From positions 62,001 to 126,000 of the forward strand of contig CAJQUW010005783.1 of NCBI GenBank assembly GCA_907163375.1: 64,000 bases of DNA, read 5' to 3'. Under the pieces are notes generated by a model that was not told where the DNA came from, did not search any database, and saw nothing but the letters and a program-made list of their open reading frames with translations. Below, piece after piece: positions 9,196-19,737 of this stretch. The first letter of the stretch is position 1, and every line of letters starts with the position of its first letter. Position numbers and translations under genes: made by a program. The DNA is from Prostheceraeus crozeri (Eukaryota > Platyhelminthes > Polycladida > Euryleptidae).

Positions 9196-10019
9196 ATAAT
9201 AAAAAAATTTCTTATAGGGACCCCTAGAAGTCAGAAGGGGGGTATTGATTTAAACCTGACGCATAATGATGACTTTCCTTACTACTTATTCGATTTTGAA
9301 ATGATTATATTATAATTATTCTAATCTACATTGTTTTACATATTTCCATTTTCTTCATGAACTTCATTTGTTAATATGTTTCATCGTTAAAATGATTGTT
9401 TAAAATTGCTATAACAACCATCCCGCATATCGGTGTTTATGCGTTCTGAATACACAATAAGAATTGGTTAATTGTCACTGCACTCTTATGTGCTTAAACT
9501 ATTCATGACTTCACAATGGGAAGTACTTTGCTACCCGTATGTGTTTGGAAAACGTTAAATGAATTTTGCAAATGGATTTCTAAAACTGAATTTGAAAAAC
9601 ACATTTTGAAAACTGATTCTGAAAATAATTTACGTAGGGGTGAATTGAAATGTCAAAAGTTTACCGATGCGTCAATTGAAATTACAAGAGATTCCAAGAT
9701 AATTTTAGGGGAAAGCTGTTAGATGTTTTCCGTTGCTAGAACAATAAATCTCTCTCTCTCTCTTCAATCTCTCTCTCTCTCCCCTCAGTCTCTGTCTCTC
9801 TTCAATTATCAGCCAGTGTACGGGTTCATTGAATAATTTTGAGTTTATGAGTTACAATGATCTTCTAGTTCACACAATTAGTACTTTAAATAATGTTGAG
9901 AATGCAATAACGAAGAATTTCTAAGTAATAATTGCGTCTTCTTAATTTATCATAATGCTCTAATCTTAATAATAATTGAGATCCATTTCACTCGTTTTTA
10001 ATTGAGATAACGAAGGATA
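9196..10019. other. Unassigned sequence
   Basis: A short GC-rich patch (gggacccctagaagtc, about 9217) adjoins the protease start and could mark the end of element A, but no inverted partner was found. A 68-codon frame at 9516-9722 has no recognisable domain. A CT-rich simple repeat occupies about 9743-9805. Confidence 0.5.
9743..9805 (+). repeat. CT/TCTC microsatellite
   Basis: Interrupted runs of (ct)n separated by ttcaat and cccctcag. Confidence 0.9.
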
Positions 10020-10021
10020 TA

Positions 10022-11816
10022 CAGCTCCCGCCATTGATATCCGGACAAAACTGAAATTTTGGCATTTTCTACCTTTTGTTTGAAATAAAGCTGTATACGA
10101 ATAATTTGATCACTTTAGGAGACATTATTTGCATTAATGTGTAATAAACAATTGTTAGCAATGTGGTAAACGCATAATGCCTACCTTGGCATAGATATCT
10201 CACCAAAAACCGATATGTACCACAATTAAGCTCTACTAGTTATTGCTTGCTGAAATGATGATACACGCTTTTTCTCATCCTGAGTTTCACTGCAGCAATA
10301 TAACGGTACACGCTGATCGGAAGATGCTTAGTATTGGCTCGCTACGACCGATCAGCACACAGCGTGCTGAATCATACAATAGACATTCATAGTGCACAGT
10401 AGACGAGAGCCGTAGTGTCCTTGTTGCAAAGCAAATCTCTCTTGTCTTGATAGTGACTTCTCCATTATTAAAATGCCGAAGAAAGGTAAAGAACTGTCGC
10501 CTAGCAAGCGAGCAACTGCCGTTTCTTTATTGAATGAAGGATATACCGTCAGAGCTGTTGCGCACCAAACAGGTATCACCAAGTCAACGGTTGGTGACCT
10601 CAGGAAGAGATGGCAACGAAATCCTAAGGGTTACGGTTCTCCAAAGAAGCGGAATGGTGCCACGAAAAATACTTCTTCAACAACTGATCGTCTCATTATT
10701 CGTGAGTGCATGAAGCACAGGTTTTCAAGCGCTGCTGCTATTCGCAGAATGCTCGGTGATGTTGTGGCGAATGTCAGCATAAGGACCATTCAACGTCGCC
10801 TTAATCAAGCCGGACTGAAGGCTAGACGCCCAGCTCAAAAGGCATTTGTTAATGCCTATCAACGACGACTTGTTCTTTTCGCCAAGAAGTATCTCTCTAA
10901 GGATGAAGATTATTGGAAAAGAGTGATCTTTACCGATGAAAGCACGTTCGACATCTACGGAAATCGCGGCTGCATCAAGGTTTGGAGACGCCAGGGTGAG
11001 CGATACTCTCATGAGTGCATTCTTCCAACGATCAAACACCCTCCGATTGTCATGATGAGGGGCGCGTTTTCTTATAATGGTGTCGGACGCTTCCGGATTT
11101 TTGAGAGAGGTGAGAAAGTGAATCAAACAGTGTATCAACAGATTCTTGAGCGAGAGCTTCGCATGAAAATGGATGAACTGTATCCCAACACCCAAGCAGT
11201 GTTTCAAGACGACAACGCACCTTGTCATAGAGCAAAGAGCATACTGCGATATCTTGACGAGCATGATATCCCTCACATCAGAGAATGGCCTGGTCAGAGC
11301 CCCTATATCAACCCCATTGAGAATTTTTGGGCTGATATCGGGGCCGTTATTCAGAAGAAAGCTCCAGCAAACCGCCAGGAACTGATAGCAGCCATCGTCA
11401 GTGCTTGGTACAGATGCATTACCCTCTCCCGCTGCCAAGCGTTGGCTCTGAGTGTCCCGAGACGTCTCAGAAATGTTGAAAGAAACAAAGGTTTCCCCAC
11501 AAAGTACTAGAATGATCATTGATGACGATTTCCCATGTCCTATTTTCGTTTTTTTGCCTCATGATGTGTACTGTAAAAGATTTTGTATTACCAGAAGTAG
11601 TGTTTTCTTGGGCAGTATTGAAGATCGGGCATTAACTCATTAATCAAAGTAAAAGAAAAACAGTAGCTAAATTATGCCATAATAATGAACAAACCATAGA
11701 ACAATCAATAATACGCATACAGGATTGACATAGATCAGCTAACTTACTCTGCATTTCAATAATATGACGACTTCTCTGAAAAATCGTTTTTGTCCGGATA
11801 TCAATGGCGGGAGCTG
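10022..11816 (+). mobile_element. Tc1/mariner-type transposon, intact
   Basis: A 1,795-bp element lies between TA dinucleotides at 10020-10021 and 11817-11818. Its perfect 29-bp terminal inverted repeats start CAGCTCCCGCCATTGATATC. One full-length transposase gene lies inside. TA duplication plus short perfect repeats are diagnostic of the IS630-Tc1-mariner superfamily. The intact structure suggests recent activity. Confidence 0.96.
10473..11510 (+). CDS. Tc1-type transposase, DD35E spacing
   Basis: 345 residues. A homeodomain-like helix-turn-helix occupies about 12-48 (NEGYTVRAVAHQTGITKSTV), followed by a second DNA-binding region to about 115. The catalytic residues are D155 in FTDEST, D247 in FQDDNAPCH and E283 in INPIENFW. 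I count 35 residues between the last two, one more than classical Tc1 (34). A DD35E lineage of Tc1-like transposases (Traveler) has been described, and membership should be tested. The start at 10473 gives a basic MPKKGKELSP N terminus. No breaks are visible. Confidence 0.93.
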   Translation: MPKKGKELSPSKRATAVSLLNEGYTVRAVAHQTGITKSTVGDLRKRWQRNPKGYGSPKKRNGATKNTSSTTDRLIIRECMKHRFSSAAAIRRMLGDVVANVSIRTIQRRLNQAGLKARRPAQKAFVNAYQRRLVLFAKKYLSKDEDYWKRVIFTDESTFDIYGNRGCIKVWRRQGERYSHECILPTIKHPPIVMMRGAFSYNGVGRFRIFERGEKVNQTVYQQILERELRMKMDELYPNTQAVFQDDNAPCHRAKSILRYLDEHDIPHIREWPGQSPYINPIENFWADIGAVIQKKAPANRQELIAAIVSAWYRCITLSRCQALALSVPRRLRNVERNKGFPTKY

Positions 11817-11818
11817 TA

Positions 11819-12590
11819 TTCTTGCGGTCTCTTCCACTTTTGTTTATTCCATTTTAAAGAAATATTTTTAGACACATAATGTTAGTTATCTCGTATTTTA
11901 AAACCTGAAAATGGATAAAATTCATGAATTTAGACGTTTTTAAAAATACCAATTTTTTTGATTTTCGGTGTCCTTGAACGGTCATGATTTTAAGGCGGTG
12001 TAAAATGTCATAATCATAAATTTCGGATTCTTGACTTTTCTGATTTTACAGTGTCCTTGAACGGTCATGATTTGAGCAAGAGAGAAAAAATGATCTTAAT
12101 TAAAAATTTGAGATTCTTGACTTTTCTGATTTTACAGTGTCCTGGACCGATTTGAGCAAGAGATTAAAAATGATCTTAATCTCAAATTTGAGATTCTTGA
12201 CTTTTCTGATTTTACAGTGTCCTGGACCGGTCATGATTTGAGCAAGAGAGAAAAAATGATCTTAATCTCAAATTTGAGATTTTGAAAAATTTGAAAAATT
12301 GGGTATTTTTAAAAACGCCTAAATTTATGAATTTAGGTCTTCATCACCTGAAAAAATGACCAAAATTCATGAATTAAGTCGTTTTTAAAAATACCGATTT
12401 TTCAAAAATTGGTACTTTTTAAATGGACTAAATTTATGAATTTAGGTCTTAAAAACGTCAAAAAGGGTTAAAATTCATGAATTTGTGTCGTTTTTAAAGA
12501 TACCAATTTTTCTGAATTTGTCTTGGCCTGGAACGGTCTTCTTCCTATTACTAATACAGTTTCCACTCATGCTCTTTTTCTTTATAATTA
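11819..12590. repeat. Complex direct and inverted repeat cluster
   Basis: The motif gattcttgacttttctgatt recurs at 12026, 12112 and 12192 in units of 80-86 bases that also contain cagtgtcctnga and tgatttgagcaagag. Around this array, the word aaattcatgaattt followed by cgtttttaaaaatacc appears in direct orientation near 11920, 12362 and 12472, and inverted near 12300 and 12412. The block could form large hairpins. I see no coding sequence. It lies immediately right of the Tc1 element and left of element B. Confidence 0.75.
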
Positions 12591-12902
12591 TCATGCGTAA
12601 TTTCGTTTGGAACATTGTTGCTTAGATCTATTGGATCGTTGGATGTACTTACTAACACTTTCAGTTGTATAAGGATTTTGTAAAGAAGCAGTTAGTATTC
12701 CTCTTGATGTTTCAAGCGGTGGTTTAGTTAATCTAAAATTCGATTTTATTGGGAAGTATGCATCGGATCTTGATGATTTGTGAGCCATTAAATTTACTTT
12801 CGGATTATTAAATTCTCCAAGGTTTTTGAAAAATTGATGTATCAGACAACTCTCTTGCAGGTTTCCCCCGATTGAATATTGCTTCCTAATGAAGATTTTC
12901 AC
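12591..12902 (-). CDS. Unknown 103-residue protein at the left end of element B
   Basis: An open frame with basic and polar composition and a PPLETSRGILTASLQNP segment. I recognise no domain and there is no copy in A or the 39-46 kb Polinton to compare with. It could be a fragment of a larger gene, since it abuts the repeat cluster at 12590. Confidence 0.35.
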   Translation of the reverse strand: MKIFIRKQYSIGGNLQESCLIHQFFKNLGEFNNPKVNLMAHKSSRSDAYFPIKSNFRLTKPPLETSRGILTASLQNPYTTESVSKYIQRSNRSKQQCSKRNYA

Positions 12903-13168
12903 ACAATGTTGAAGTTTGTTAACCCATTAACGACAATGGCATAAATAAAGTACACCGAAAGATTAACATAATTTTGATCGAAACCTATGCAGTTCGGCGA
13001 CAATGACGTTCAAAACGATAAATTCATTTAAAATACCCCTGAACCACGTGTATTTCCTCAACATTTTATTTTAGTGTTTCTTTTCCCGCGACTTTTGAAA
13101 CAATTTTCTATCAAAAAACATGGCGAATGAGTAAGTGTGAAATTATCTACTTTGAATATATTGCATCA

Positions 13169-13369
13169 TCATAACTGTCGGCAAAGTAATGAATAATGAT
13201 ACCAATGGTTCTCAATACGTTTACATTTCTGTTGAATACTACGTTTCTGTTTCTTTAATACATCAATTTGTTTATTTATTGAAGCAATCTCTGCATCAAA
13301 TTCAGCAATTTGTTTCTTGATTAATTTATCAATCGTGTGTAATAATCTTTTTTTCATTTTACAATCCAT
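13169..13369 (-). CDS. Small coiled-coil protein (element B)
   Basis: 66 residues. Positions about 5-50 are a charged heptad pattern (LIKKQIAEFDAEIASINKQI) predicting a coiled coil, with a Lys-rich end. Minor structural or scaffold-like role is possible; function unknown. Confidence 0.4.
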   Translation of the reverse strand: MDCKMKKRLLHTIDKLIKKQIAEFDAEIASINKQIDVLKKQKRSIQQKCKRIENHWYHYSLLCRQL

Positions 13370-13404
13370 ACTTTTTAAAAGAAAGATTCATGTTTTTTTA
13401 TTTT

Positions 13405-13713
13405 TTAAATGTATACAGGAATATTTAGCTGACAAAGTGTTTTTAAATCAAAATCTGTTAAATAATCTTTACTAATTAGCCACCATAAATTATTATAAGC
13501 TAAAAATACTCTAGAACTTCGTAGACAAAGTGGAAAGTCTTTTGTTTTAGTGTAACTTGCTATACCGTGCTTTATTTCATAATCTTTCACAAATTGTATA
13601 TATTGACGATGATATTGAATTTTAATTTCTTGTTTGAATTTACAGGATTTGTAGGATGCCGATGATGTTTTAAAACTTGTACGTGCTTTATTTTGTACTT
13701 TTCAGACATAATT
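13405..13713 (-). pseudogene. Unknown protein with a frameshift (element B)
   Basis: An ATG at about 13713 opens a basic, His-rich N terminus (MSEKYKIKHVQVLKHHRHP). After a frameshift near 13650 the frame continues to 13405 and holds SSRVFLAYNNLWWLIS. The two parts read together as one protein of about 100 residues. I do not recognise it. Confidence 0.4.
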
Positions 13714-13729
13714 AATTTTATTAATTTTT

Positions 13730-14285
13730 TAATTAATTAATTCTATTTATTTTCTCTAACTCATCCAATATTGGTTTTACATCATTTATTGTATTCTTAG
13801 CATCATAAACTAAAGGTTTCACAATTTCCAATGCATCTCGGAAATCACTAATTCCTGTTCATATAACATCTAATGCATCCCTATTTTCTAATCGTTTAGG
13901 TGATTGAATTTTCATCACATTGTTCAGATAGTGATCGAAATAGAAATAAAATGTTTCTGGTATTATAGTTAATGGCTCAAGTGATTCTTTTCCTAAAAAG
14001 ATAGTTATTTCCTCTATACTTTAAGGTGATAAATTATTTGTACCTGCATAAACACGAATATCAAAATCTATTGAATCATTATATAAGTCATGTTCAGTAT
14101 CTAATTGTACATATAGATCTTTGTCATATACTTATGATTGATTCATGATAGTATCAACACGTATTATACCATATTTGATATGTGTATATTTTGACAAAGG
14201 TAAAGTTAGTTTGTAATTTGTCTTAATATCATCAATGGATGTTGTATTATTTTACGTAGTTGTATAAAAGGTTTAAATGTTTTCT
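13730..14285 (-). pseudogene. Unknown element B protein with jelly-roll-like composition and helical C terminus, several stops
   Basis: A continuous minus-strand frame with about four stops contains YVQLDTEHDLYNDSIDFDIR near 14060-14120, and then a C-terminal helical part ending NTINDVKPILDELEKIN near 13745. The first part alternates hydrophobic and polar residues like a beta-rich capsid or penton-type protein, while the second looks like coiled coil. Its place next to the packaging ATPase would suit a minor capsid protein, but this is inference only. Confidence 0.4.
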
Positions 14286-14788
14286 CTAATCTTATTATCT
14301 ACATCACAAGCTTTATGAGCTACTACAACTCTTCCTACGTTAGTGACATCCTTTTGTAAATATTTCTGATATGTCTTTTTGTCTCACTAAACTTGCAACA
14401 TCATCTAATATTAGTAAATAGTTCTGTTCATATGTACCCGCAATCTTCTAAAATATAAATAAAATAAATAAATCTCCTCTATCATAAACATTAGAATATC
14501 CTTTCCATTCGTCAGACCGTATACAAAAAATATGTACATCTTCTTTAAAATGTTCTTGGATATTCTTACGCATAAATGTGGTCTTTCCACTTGCCGCTTT
14601 ACCATAGACAATAAAGTGTAGGTTCTCTTGTATTAACTGACTTGATGGTGTATCTTTTTGACGAGATGGTTGTTTCCAACTTTAAAGTTTTTAGTTTGTT
14701 CTTTATAAAATGTAACCTTTTTCTGTTTTTGTGTTTGTAAGAAACCTAACCAATTCAAGAAATAATAGATGAGAAGATAGTGACTCAT
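14286..14788 (-). pseudogene. Packaging-type P-loop ATPase (element B), broken
   Basis: The ATG is at about 14788. A hydrophobic N-terminal stretch is followed, after one frameshift near 14660, by the Walker A motif YGKAASGKTTF at about 14595-14625. The Walker B motif YLLILDDVASL lies at about 14385-14415. An IFTKGCH block follows, then a frame break at about 14350. The A-to-B spacing fits the FtsK/HerA-type genome-packaging ATPases of Polintons and large DNA viruses. It is clearly different from the ATPase at 41324-41941, showing that element B belongs to a different lineage from that Polinton. Confidence 0.65.
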
Positions 14789-15539
14789 ATAAAAATAATT
14801 TTTATACAATGAAATTGTAGAAACCCAAGAACCGACTAAGATCTGAACGAACCATCTTTGTATTTTGGGAGGGGATTTTCATATAAGACGTTATGAATAT
14901 GATGATTAGGTATGTTCGTATATAAATTTTTTCATTGGCTTCTCAGTTGAATTTTCCATTTTTTTTCAAAAAAATACTTATCAGACTCGCGAGTCCGGAC
15001 TCAATAGAGGTCTTTTTTTGAGTGTTTTATACCTCTCTAAGACCTCCGGACTACTACGGAATTTCTAGTCCTATACCCCCCCTCGGACCGAATGGGTCGT
15101 ATATGACCCACGGCATTTTCTTTCTTTGATCTATTGTAATTCATTGTTATCTATACATTTACCTATGTGATATCAATAAATTTGACAAATGATGACCAAT
15201 ACGTATTCTGGTTATATTTGTTAGGTTCCTAACAGCCTAAGTCCATATTCACATGGACAATAAAACATGTACATACAATTTTTACTTTTTGATTTTTATT
15301 CAATGTTTCTTCACCCCTTATTTATGCTGAATTATTACTTTCTTATATTTTTCTTATAATATGTGACGTTACTGATACATACAATCGGTATGTCTGACAT
15401 CAGTATTTTACATGTGGTCACTGGACATGACTACATAGGAGACCCATTCGGTCCAAACTGCAATTTTTCTCTTCCATGAATAACACGCAGCATTTATCAG
15501 TAACGCACTTATGGCAGTCGATAGAACTCACGTGATCGA
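14789..15539. other. Divergent intergenic region of element B
   Basis: This lies between the minus-strand left arm and the plus-strand right arm. It contains a 12-bp palindrome gagtccggactc near 14995 and the 370-bp inverted-repeat segment described separately. A bidirectional promoter would be expected here, but I find no convincing TATA pair. Confidence 0.4.
15085..15454. repeat. MITE-like segment with 14-bp terminal inverted repeats
   Basis: GGACCGAATGGGTC at 15085-15098 is exactly inverted at 15441-15454. The left end also contains the palindrome tgggtcgtatatgaccca. No coding sequence and no clear target duplication were seen. It may be a small non-autonomous DNA transposon. Confidence 0.5.
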
Positions 15540-16818
15540 TAAAAACAGTTTCTCCTGTTTGTCAGTTATAATCAAAAAAAGAATGACTATATAAAGGTTG
15601 CTACGAATCCTGAATCTTCAGGTAGAGTAAATGCTGGATGAGATTTAATCTTTGAAGTTGACAATCAACAAAGTTATTTATATTTACCTGATTCCTTTTT
15701 ACACTGTGAATATTCTTTATATAGTGATGCTGATTTTAAAACACCATTCAAGATGCTGATACTATTGCATTAGAAAACAATTTCTTTCCAAGATTATTTA
15801 TGCAAATGCGTTTGGATGTTGAAATTCAAAATATAGGAACAACAAGCGATTCTCCAGGAATTATTGATTCGATGCTTCGATTTGTAACAATAGGTGAAAA
15901 TAATAAAATGCATGAAATCGAAGGTTGGTTTCCAGATAATAATGATGGAATAATTGTAGATGATTTAACACACGCTGGAACAGATACAGCAGGAATTGCG
16001 AAGGATGTAGAAAATATTGCAAATCATATAAATAAAACAAGAGTGCATATAAAGAAAGACGTGCTTTTAATAAGAAAAGTGGGCAAACAGTAAATTGGTG
16101 ATTGTCTCCATTATTCGGGTAGTTAGATTTTAATAAAATATCATGTCAATTAAAGTTCAAATTGATAATTCATCGCACTGCAAATAATGAATTATGGTAG
16201 AACTGGAAGAAAAGCATACTTAAAAATTGATAGACTGGAATGGTGGATAAAAAATATTACTCCTCGTTTGGAGGTTAAAACAACTATTACGAAAAGATTA
16301 AATACTAATAAACCAATTCCAGCAAGTTTTATGAAACGGATTGCTAGTTCTGTAACTTTTTCTGAACAAAGATTTAACTGGCATTTCACAAGGACATCAA
16401 ATACTCCAAGATATTTTTACTCGCTTTTCAGAAGAATGAAACTCCTACTTTTGATAAGAACAATAGTCTTTTCCATATCAATTCTATTAGAAGTTCACAA
16501 ATTTATTTAAATCAAACGCGTTATCCAATTGATTCATTAAGATTTGATAACACAAATAATCAATTCATGGAAGGACATGATGCTTATAGAAATCTATGCT
16601 GAGAATTTGGATGAGTTGAAGCACAATTAACTCCTGTAGATTGGAAGAATTTATATCGTGTTTTCTGTTTTGATTTAAGTGCATAATCTGAAGATATCAT
16701 CAAGACTGGTTGTGATGCTACAATTAATATTGAAAAGACAAATTCCACAACATCATTGATGGCTTATGTTTTATTGCTAGAAGATGTAGAATATTCTATT
16801 GAAATTCTTGATGGATAG
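15540..16818 (+). pseudogene. Capsid-like protein (element B), several breaks
   Basis: Recognisable segments appear in order: SYLYLPDSFLHCEYS near 15675, FMQMRLDVEIQNIGTTSDSP near 15800, a 97-residue open part to 16093, LKIDRLEWWIKNITPRLEV near 16215, and the FDLSA / LLLEDVEYSIE C terminus near 16670-16800 that also survives in element A. Stops or frameshifts occur near 15640, 15750, 16095, 16430, 16600 and 16685. The protein is about 400 residues. The RLEWWI-x-ITP style and the C terminus recall large conserved virion proteins of Polinton-like elements, probably the major capsid. Structure prediction would be needed to confirm a double jelly roll. Confidence 0.55.
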
Positions 16819-16919
16819 ATGGCTAGGATTGGCTAAAGCCTATGAACAAAGTTCTATTGGTTAATAACCTGAGAACCTTCGGTTCGATTGGCTAAACCCA
16901 AGACTTAAAATTTTCTAAT

Positions 16920-17400
16920 TAAAAAATAGCGCAAGCGAATAATAATAAAACGGTTGAATTAAAACTACCTAATATCATTGACAAAATACTCCGAAATCTA
17001 TTACGATTAACAAAAAGAAATATTACATAAGTAAACCAATGATAGAGAATATTAAATTACAAGAAGAAAAGAATGGGGTATTCTACCATTAATTCCACTA
17101 ATAATAGGTGGCATAGCAGCTGCAGGAAGTGTTGCAGGTGGGACAGCTGGCATTGTCCAAACAGTAAATAAAAATATATCAGAGAAGGCAGCATTAGAAG
17201 AACAAAAATGACATAATAGAGAGTTGGAGAAAGCACCAAAAGGGCAAGGAGTAGTAGATAATTGTATAAATAAATTGAATTTAGTTGATGAAAGGAAAAG
17301 AGTTCTTAAAAATGTACTACATAATATTGATGATTTAATTGAAATAAAATAAACAAAAGATGGTTCTGGAATATATTTAATTCCTAGTATGATTCGATAA
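16920..17400 (+). pseudogene. Hydrophobic small protein and its upstream ORF (element B), broken
   Basis: Colinear with 4140-4621 of element A. The Gly/Ala hydrophobic segment lies at 17100-17160. A one-base loss near 17075, a TGA at about 17208 and a TAA at about 17348 disrupt it. Confidence 0.65.
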
Positions 17401-17446
17401 ATATATTGTGATATATATTTTTTAACCTTTTATTTTATCGATAAAA

Positions 17447-18659
17447 ATGAATTTGAATAACTTAAGATTTTCTAATTTAGATCTATTGAATTATCTCTTA
17501 AAAGTAAATTCTGGAGGTGACATACAAAAACCATTAGAAAACTTTCCTCGACTTATTTGGAGTAAATATTCAAAAGAAAACCATTTACCTGGACATAATT
17601 TTACTGCTACCGGTACAAGATTAGATATAAGACTAGATGAGAATGATAATCCAAATCCAGGTGAAGAACCAATAAACAGAGTTGATGCAGCAGCTTATAG
17701 ACATGATTTAGCATACAGACATCATGATGATAAATCTTCTAGACGTAGCTGATAAAAAATGATACAAGAATTGGATAATATTCAAAATCCTTTCTTTAGA
17801 GAAAGAATTGAAAGAATGTTTGCTAAGAAAGCTTTACAAGCAAAAATGTTATTAGGTGAAGGTTTGGATGAAACTTATGCCTCCGAAATTCATAAAGAAT
17901 ATCGAAAGCCTAAATATCTATTGAAAGCAAAAGTATTCAATAAAGATGATATTTGGAGTGCTGATATTATTCATATGCCGGACGAAAAGGATTATAAGTA
18001 TATTTTAACAATCATTGATTTATGAACTCGATGCGCTTGGGTTTTTTAATGGCATAAACCATTAAAAATAAAAGTGGTTGATCAGTTAAATATGCGTTTG
18101 AAGAAATCTTTAAAGAAAGTAATATAAAGCCAAAAAAATTGTTTGTTGATAAAGGCTCAGAATTTTACAATAGAAATGTTTAGGCAAGGTATTTGAAATA
18201 GTTTGTTCCACTGAAAATGCTGGAAAAGCTGTAGTAATAAAAAGACTCAATAGGACAATAAGAAATAAATTATTGAAGAAATTTGCAGAACAAGGTAATT
18301 AGAAATGGTTGAAGATATTACCAGTAAATGTTTGAGGATTATAACAATAAGATTCATTAAAGTATTGAAGAAAGTCCAAAGAAAGCCTCTGAAAATTCAG
18401 ACTTGATAAGAAAGAGAACATTTAAGAATAATTATGAAAATGAGAATAATTCTAATTTACAAAAACGGAAGCCGAAATTCAAGATTGGTGATAGAGTACG
18501 AATATTCAAATACAAGAATAAATTGGAAAAAGGTTTTTTTGGTTATTGGACTAAAGAAATATTTGAAGTTTGTAAAATAAATGAAACTTATCCGATTACA
18601 TGTGAAATTAAAGATTTAGATAATGAAGAAATAAAAGGTAGGTTTTATGAGAATGAATT
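17447..18659 (+). pseudogene. PLA2-like domain joined in frame to integrase (element B), broken
   Basis: The PLA2 part (17447-17752) keeps the AYRHDLAYR catalytic motif, but its calcium loop reads TATGT where A has TGPGT. After a frameshift at about 17755, one open frame (17759-18025) runs from the PLA2 helical tail through YASEIHKEYRKPKYLL into the integrase core with IWSADIIHM. This shows that the two domains are one polypeptide in the ancestral gene. Further on, FVDKGSEFYN near 18145 carries the second catalytic aspartate. The glutamate region near 18240 is degraded, and an intact SH3-like C terminus ends at about 18659. Multiple stops lie between 18022 and 18400. Confidence 0.75.
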
Positions 18660-18660
18660 A

Positions 18661-19736
18661 AGTAAGCAAGTAAGTAGATGCTTTATTGGTTCACTTTACA
18701 AATTCTGTGAACACTACAACTTCCGATGACAATATAAAAAGTTAAGACTATGGTCATTCGATGGAAAAATTGGAATAAGAAAAAAACATTCAAACATCAC
18801 TTACAAAATTTTATGAAGGAATTACTGTATTGCGCAGTCCTTGCAAAGGGTGGTCTGAGCACAGAAATTGAACGTAATGACATATCAGACTGTGGACGAG
18901 TGGTAAACATTTCCCTTAACAGAATCCTTTGGTTACACTTTATGGATTCAAATAATTTAACCAGGTTTTTTTCAGCACAAACAATCAGAGAACCAACATT
19001 AACATAAATCTTTCCGCCAATAATGCGAAAAGCGCGACGTTTAACCTGGAGCAAGTTATTCAATAAATATTTGGGAGCGTTACAAAAGGAAGGGAATGCG
19101 TATAAAAGAATAGCACGAATATAAGCATAGTAACAAGCCAATATAAGTGATGAATAACAACCGGACAGTTTAAGATTGCGGACAATGAAAAAGCGTTGGC
19201 TCGCTTTTTTAACAATCTTCGGAAAATGAGCAGGACATTTCATATCGTCAGAGAAAATAACGCCAAGGTAACAAAACGATTCAACATTTTTTTATAATAG
19301 AATCAGATGCACGTATATTTGATGTGACAATACTGGATTTGGTTTTTATATCCATTACATTACATTTAGAAAGGTTTACACGTAATGAAACAGAACGAGC
19401 CCAATTAATTATGTTGTTTCACTCTAACTGCAACTTATCCTGAAATGACGAACGTATGAAATGGAGGGTACGGATGTCATGCATATTTAATGACAGTCGA
19501 GTTAGAACACACGGGAGACAAATCGTTCATGATGAGGGCAAACAAAATCGGACCAAAAACACTGCCTTGGGCTACACCACTTGAAAGACACATCCATTAT
19601 GAATGCATATCGTTTAGTACAATGCGTTGAGGACGATTGTACAAAAAATGACAAAGCCACAGAATTACAAAAGACATCCTTTAGCAAACATCTTTTAGCC
19701 CTAACATAATACCTAGAAACGATATTCTTTCTCGTA
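18661..19736 (-). mobile_element. 5'-truncated CR1/Jockey-type non-LTR fragment
   Basis: Read on the minus strand, GVAQGSVFGPILFALIMNDL (about 19600-19540) is the RT block around the QG motif. SLRVNLSKCNVMDIK follows at about 19400, then a broken FCYLGVIF block, and a 148-residue C-terminal frame at 19243-18797. AATAAA and a degenerate CTTA tail end it at 18661. The fragment lies between the integrase end and the protease of element B and has removed the protease C terminus. Confidence 0.8.
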
Positions 19737-19737
19737 A

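Noticed and set aside
15588-15597. TATATAAAGG as a promoter of the element B capsid-like gene
   Set aside because: The reading frame of the capsid-like protein appears to run through it (codons before and after are in frame), so it is probably coding.
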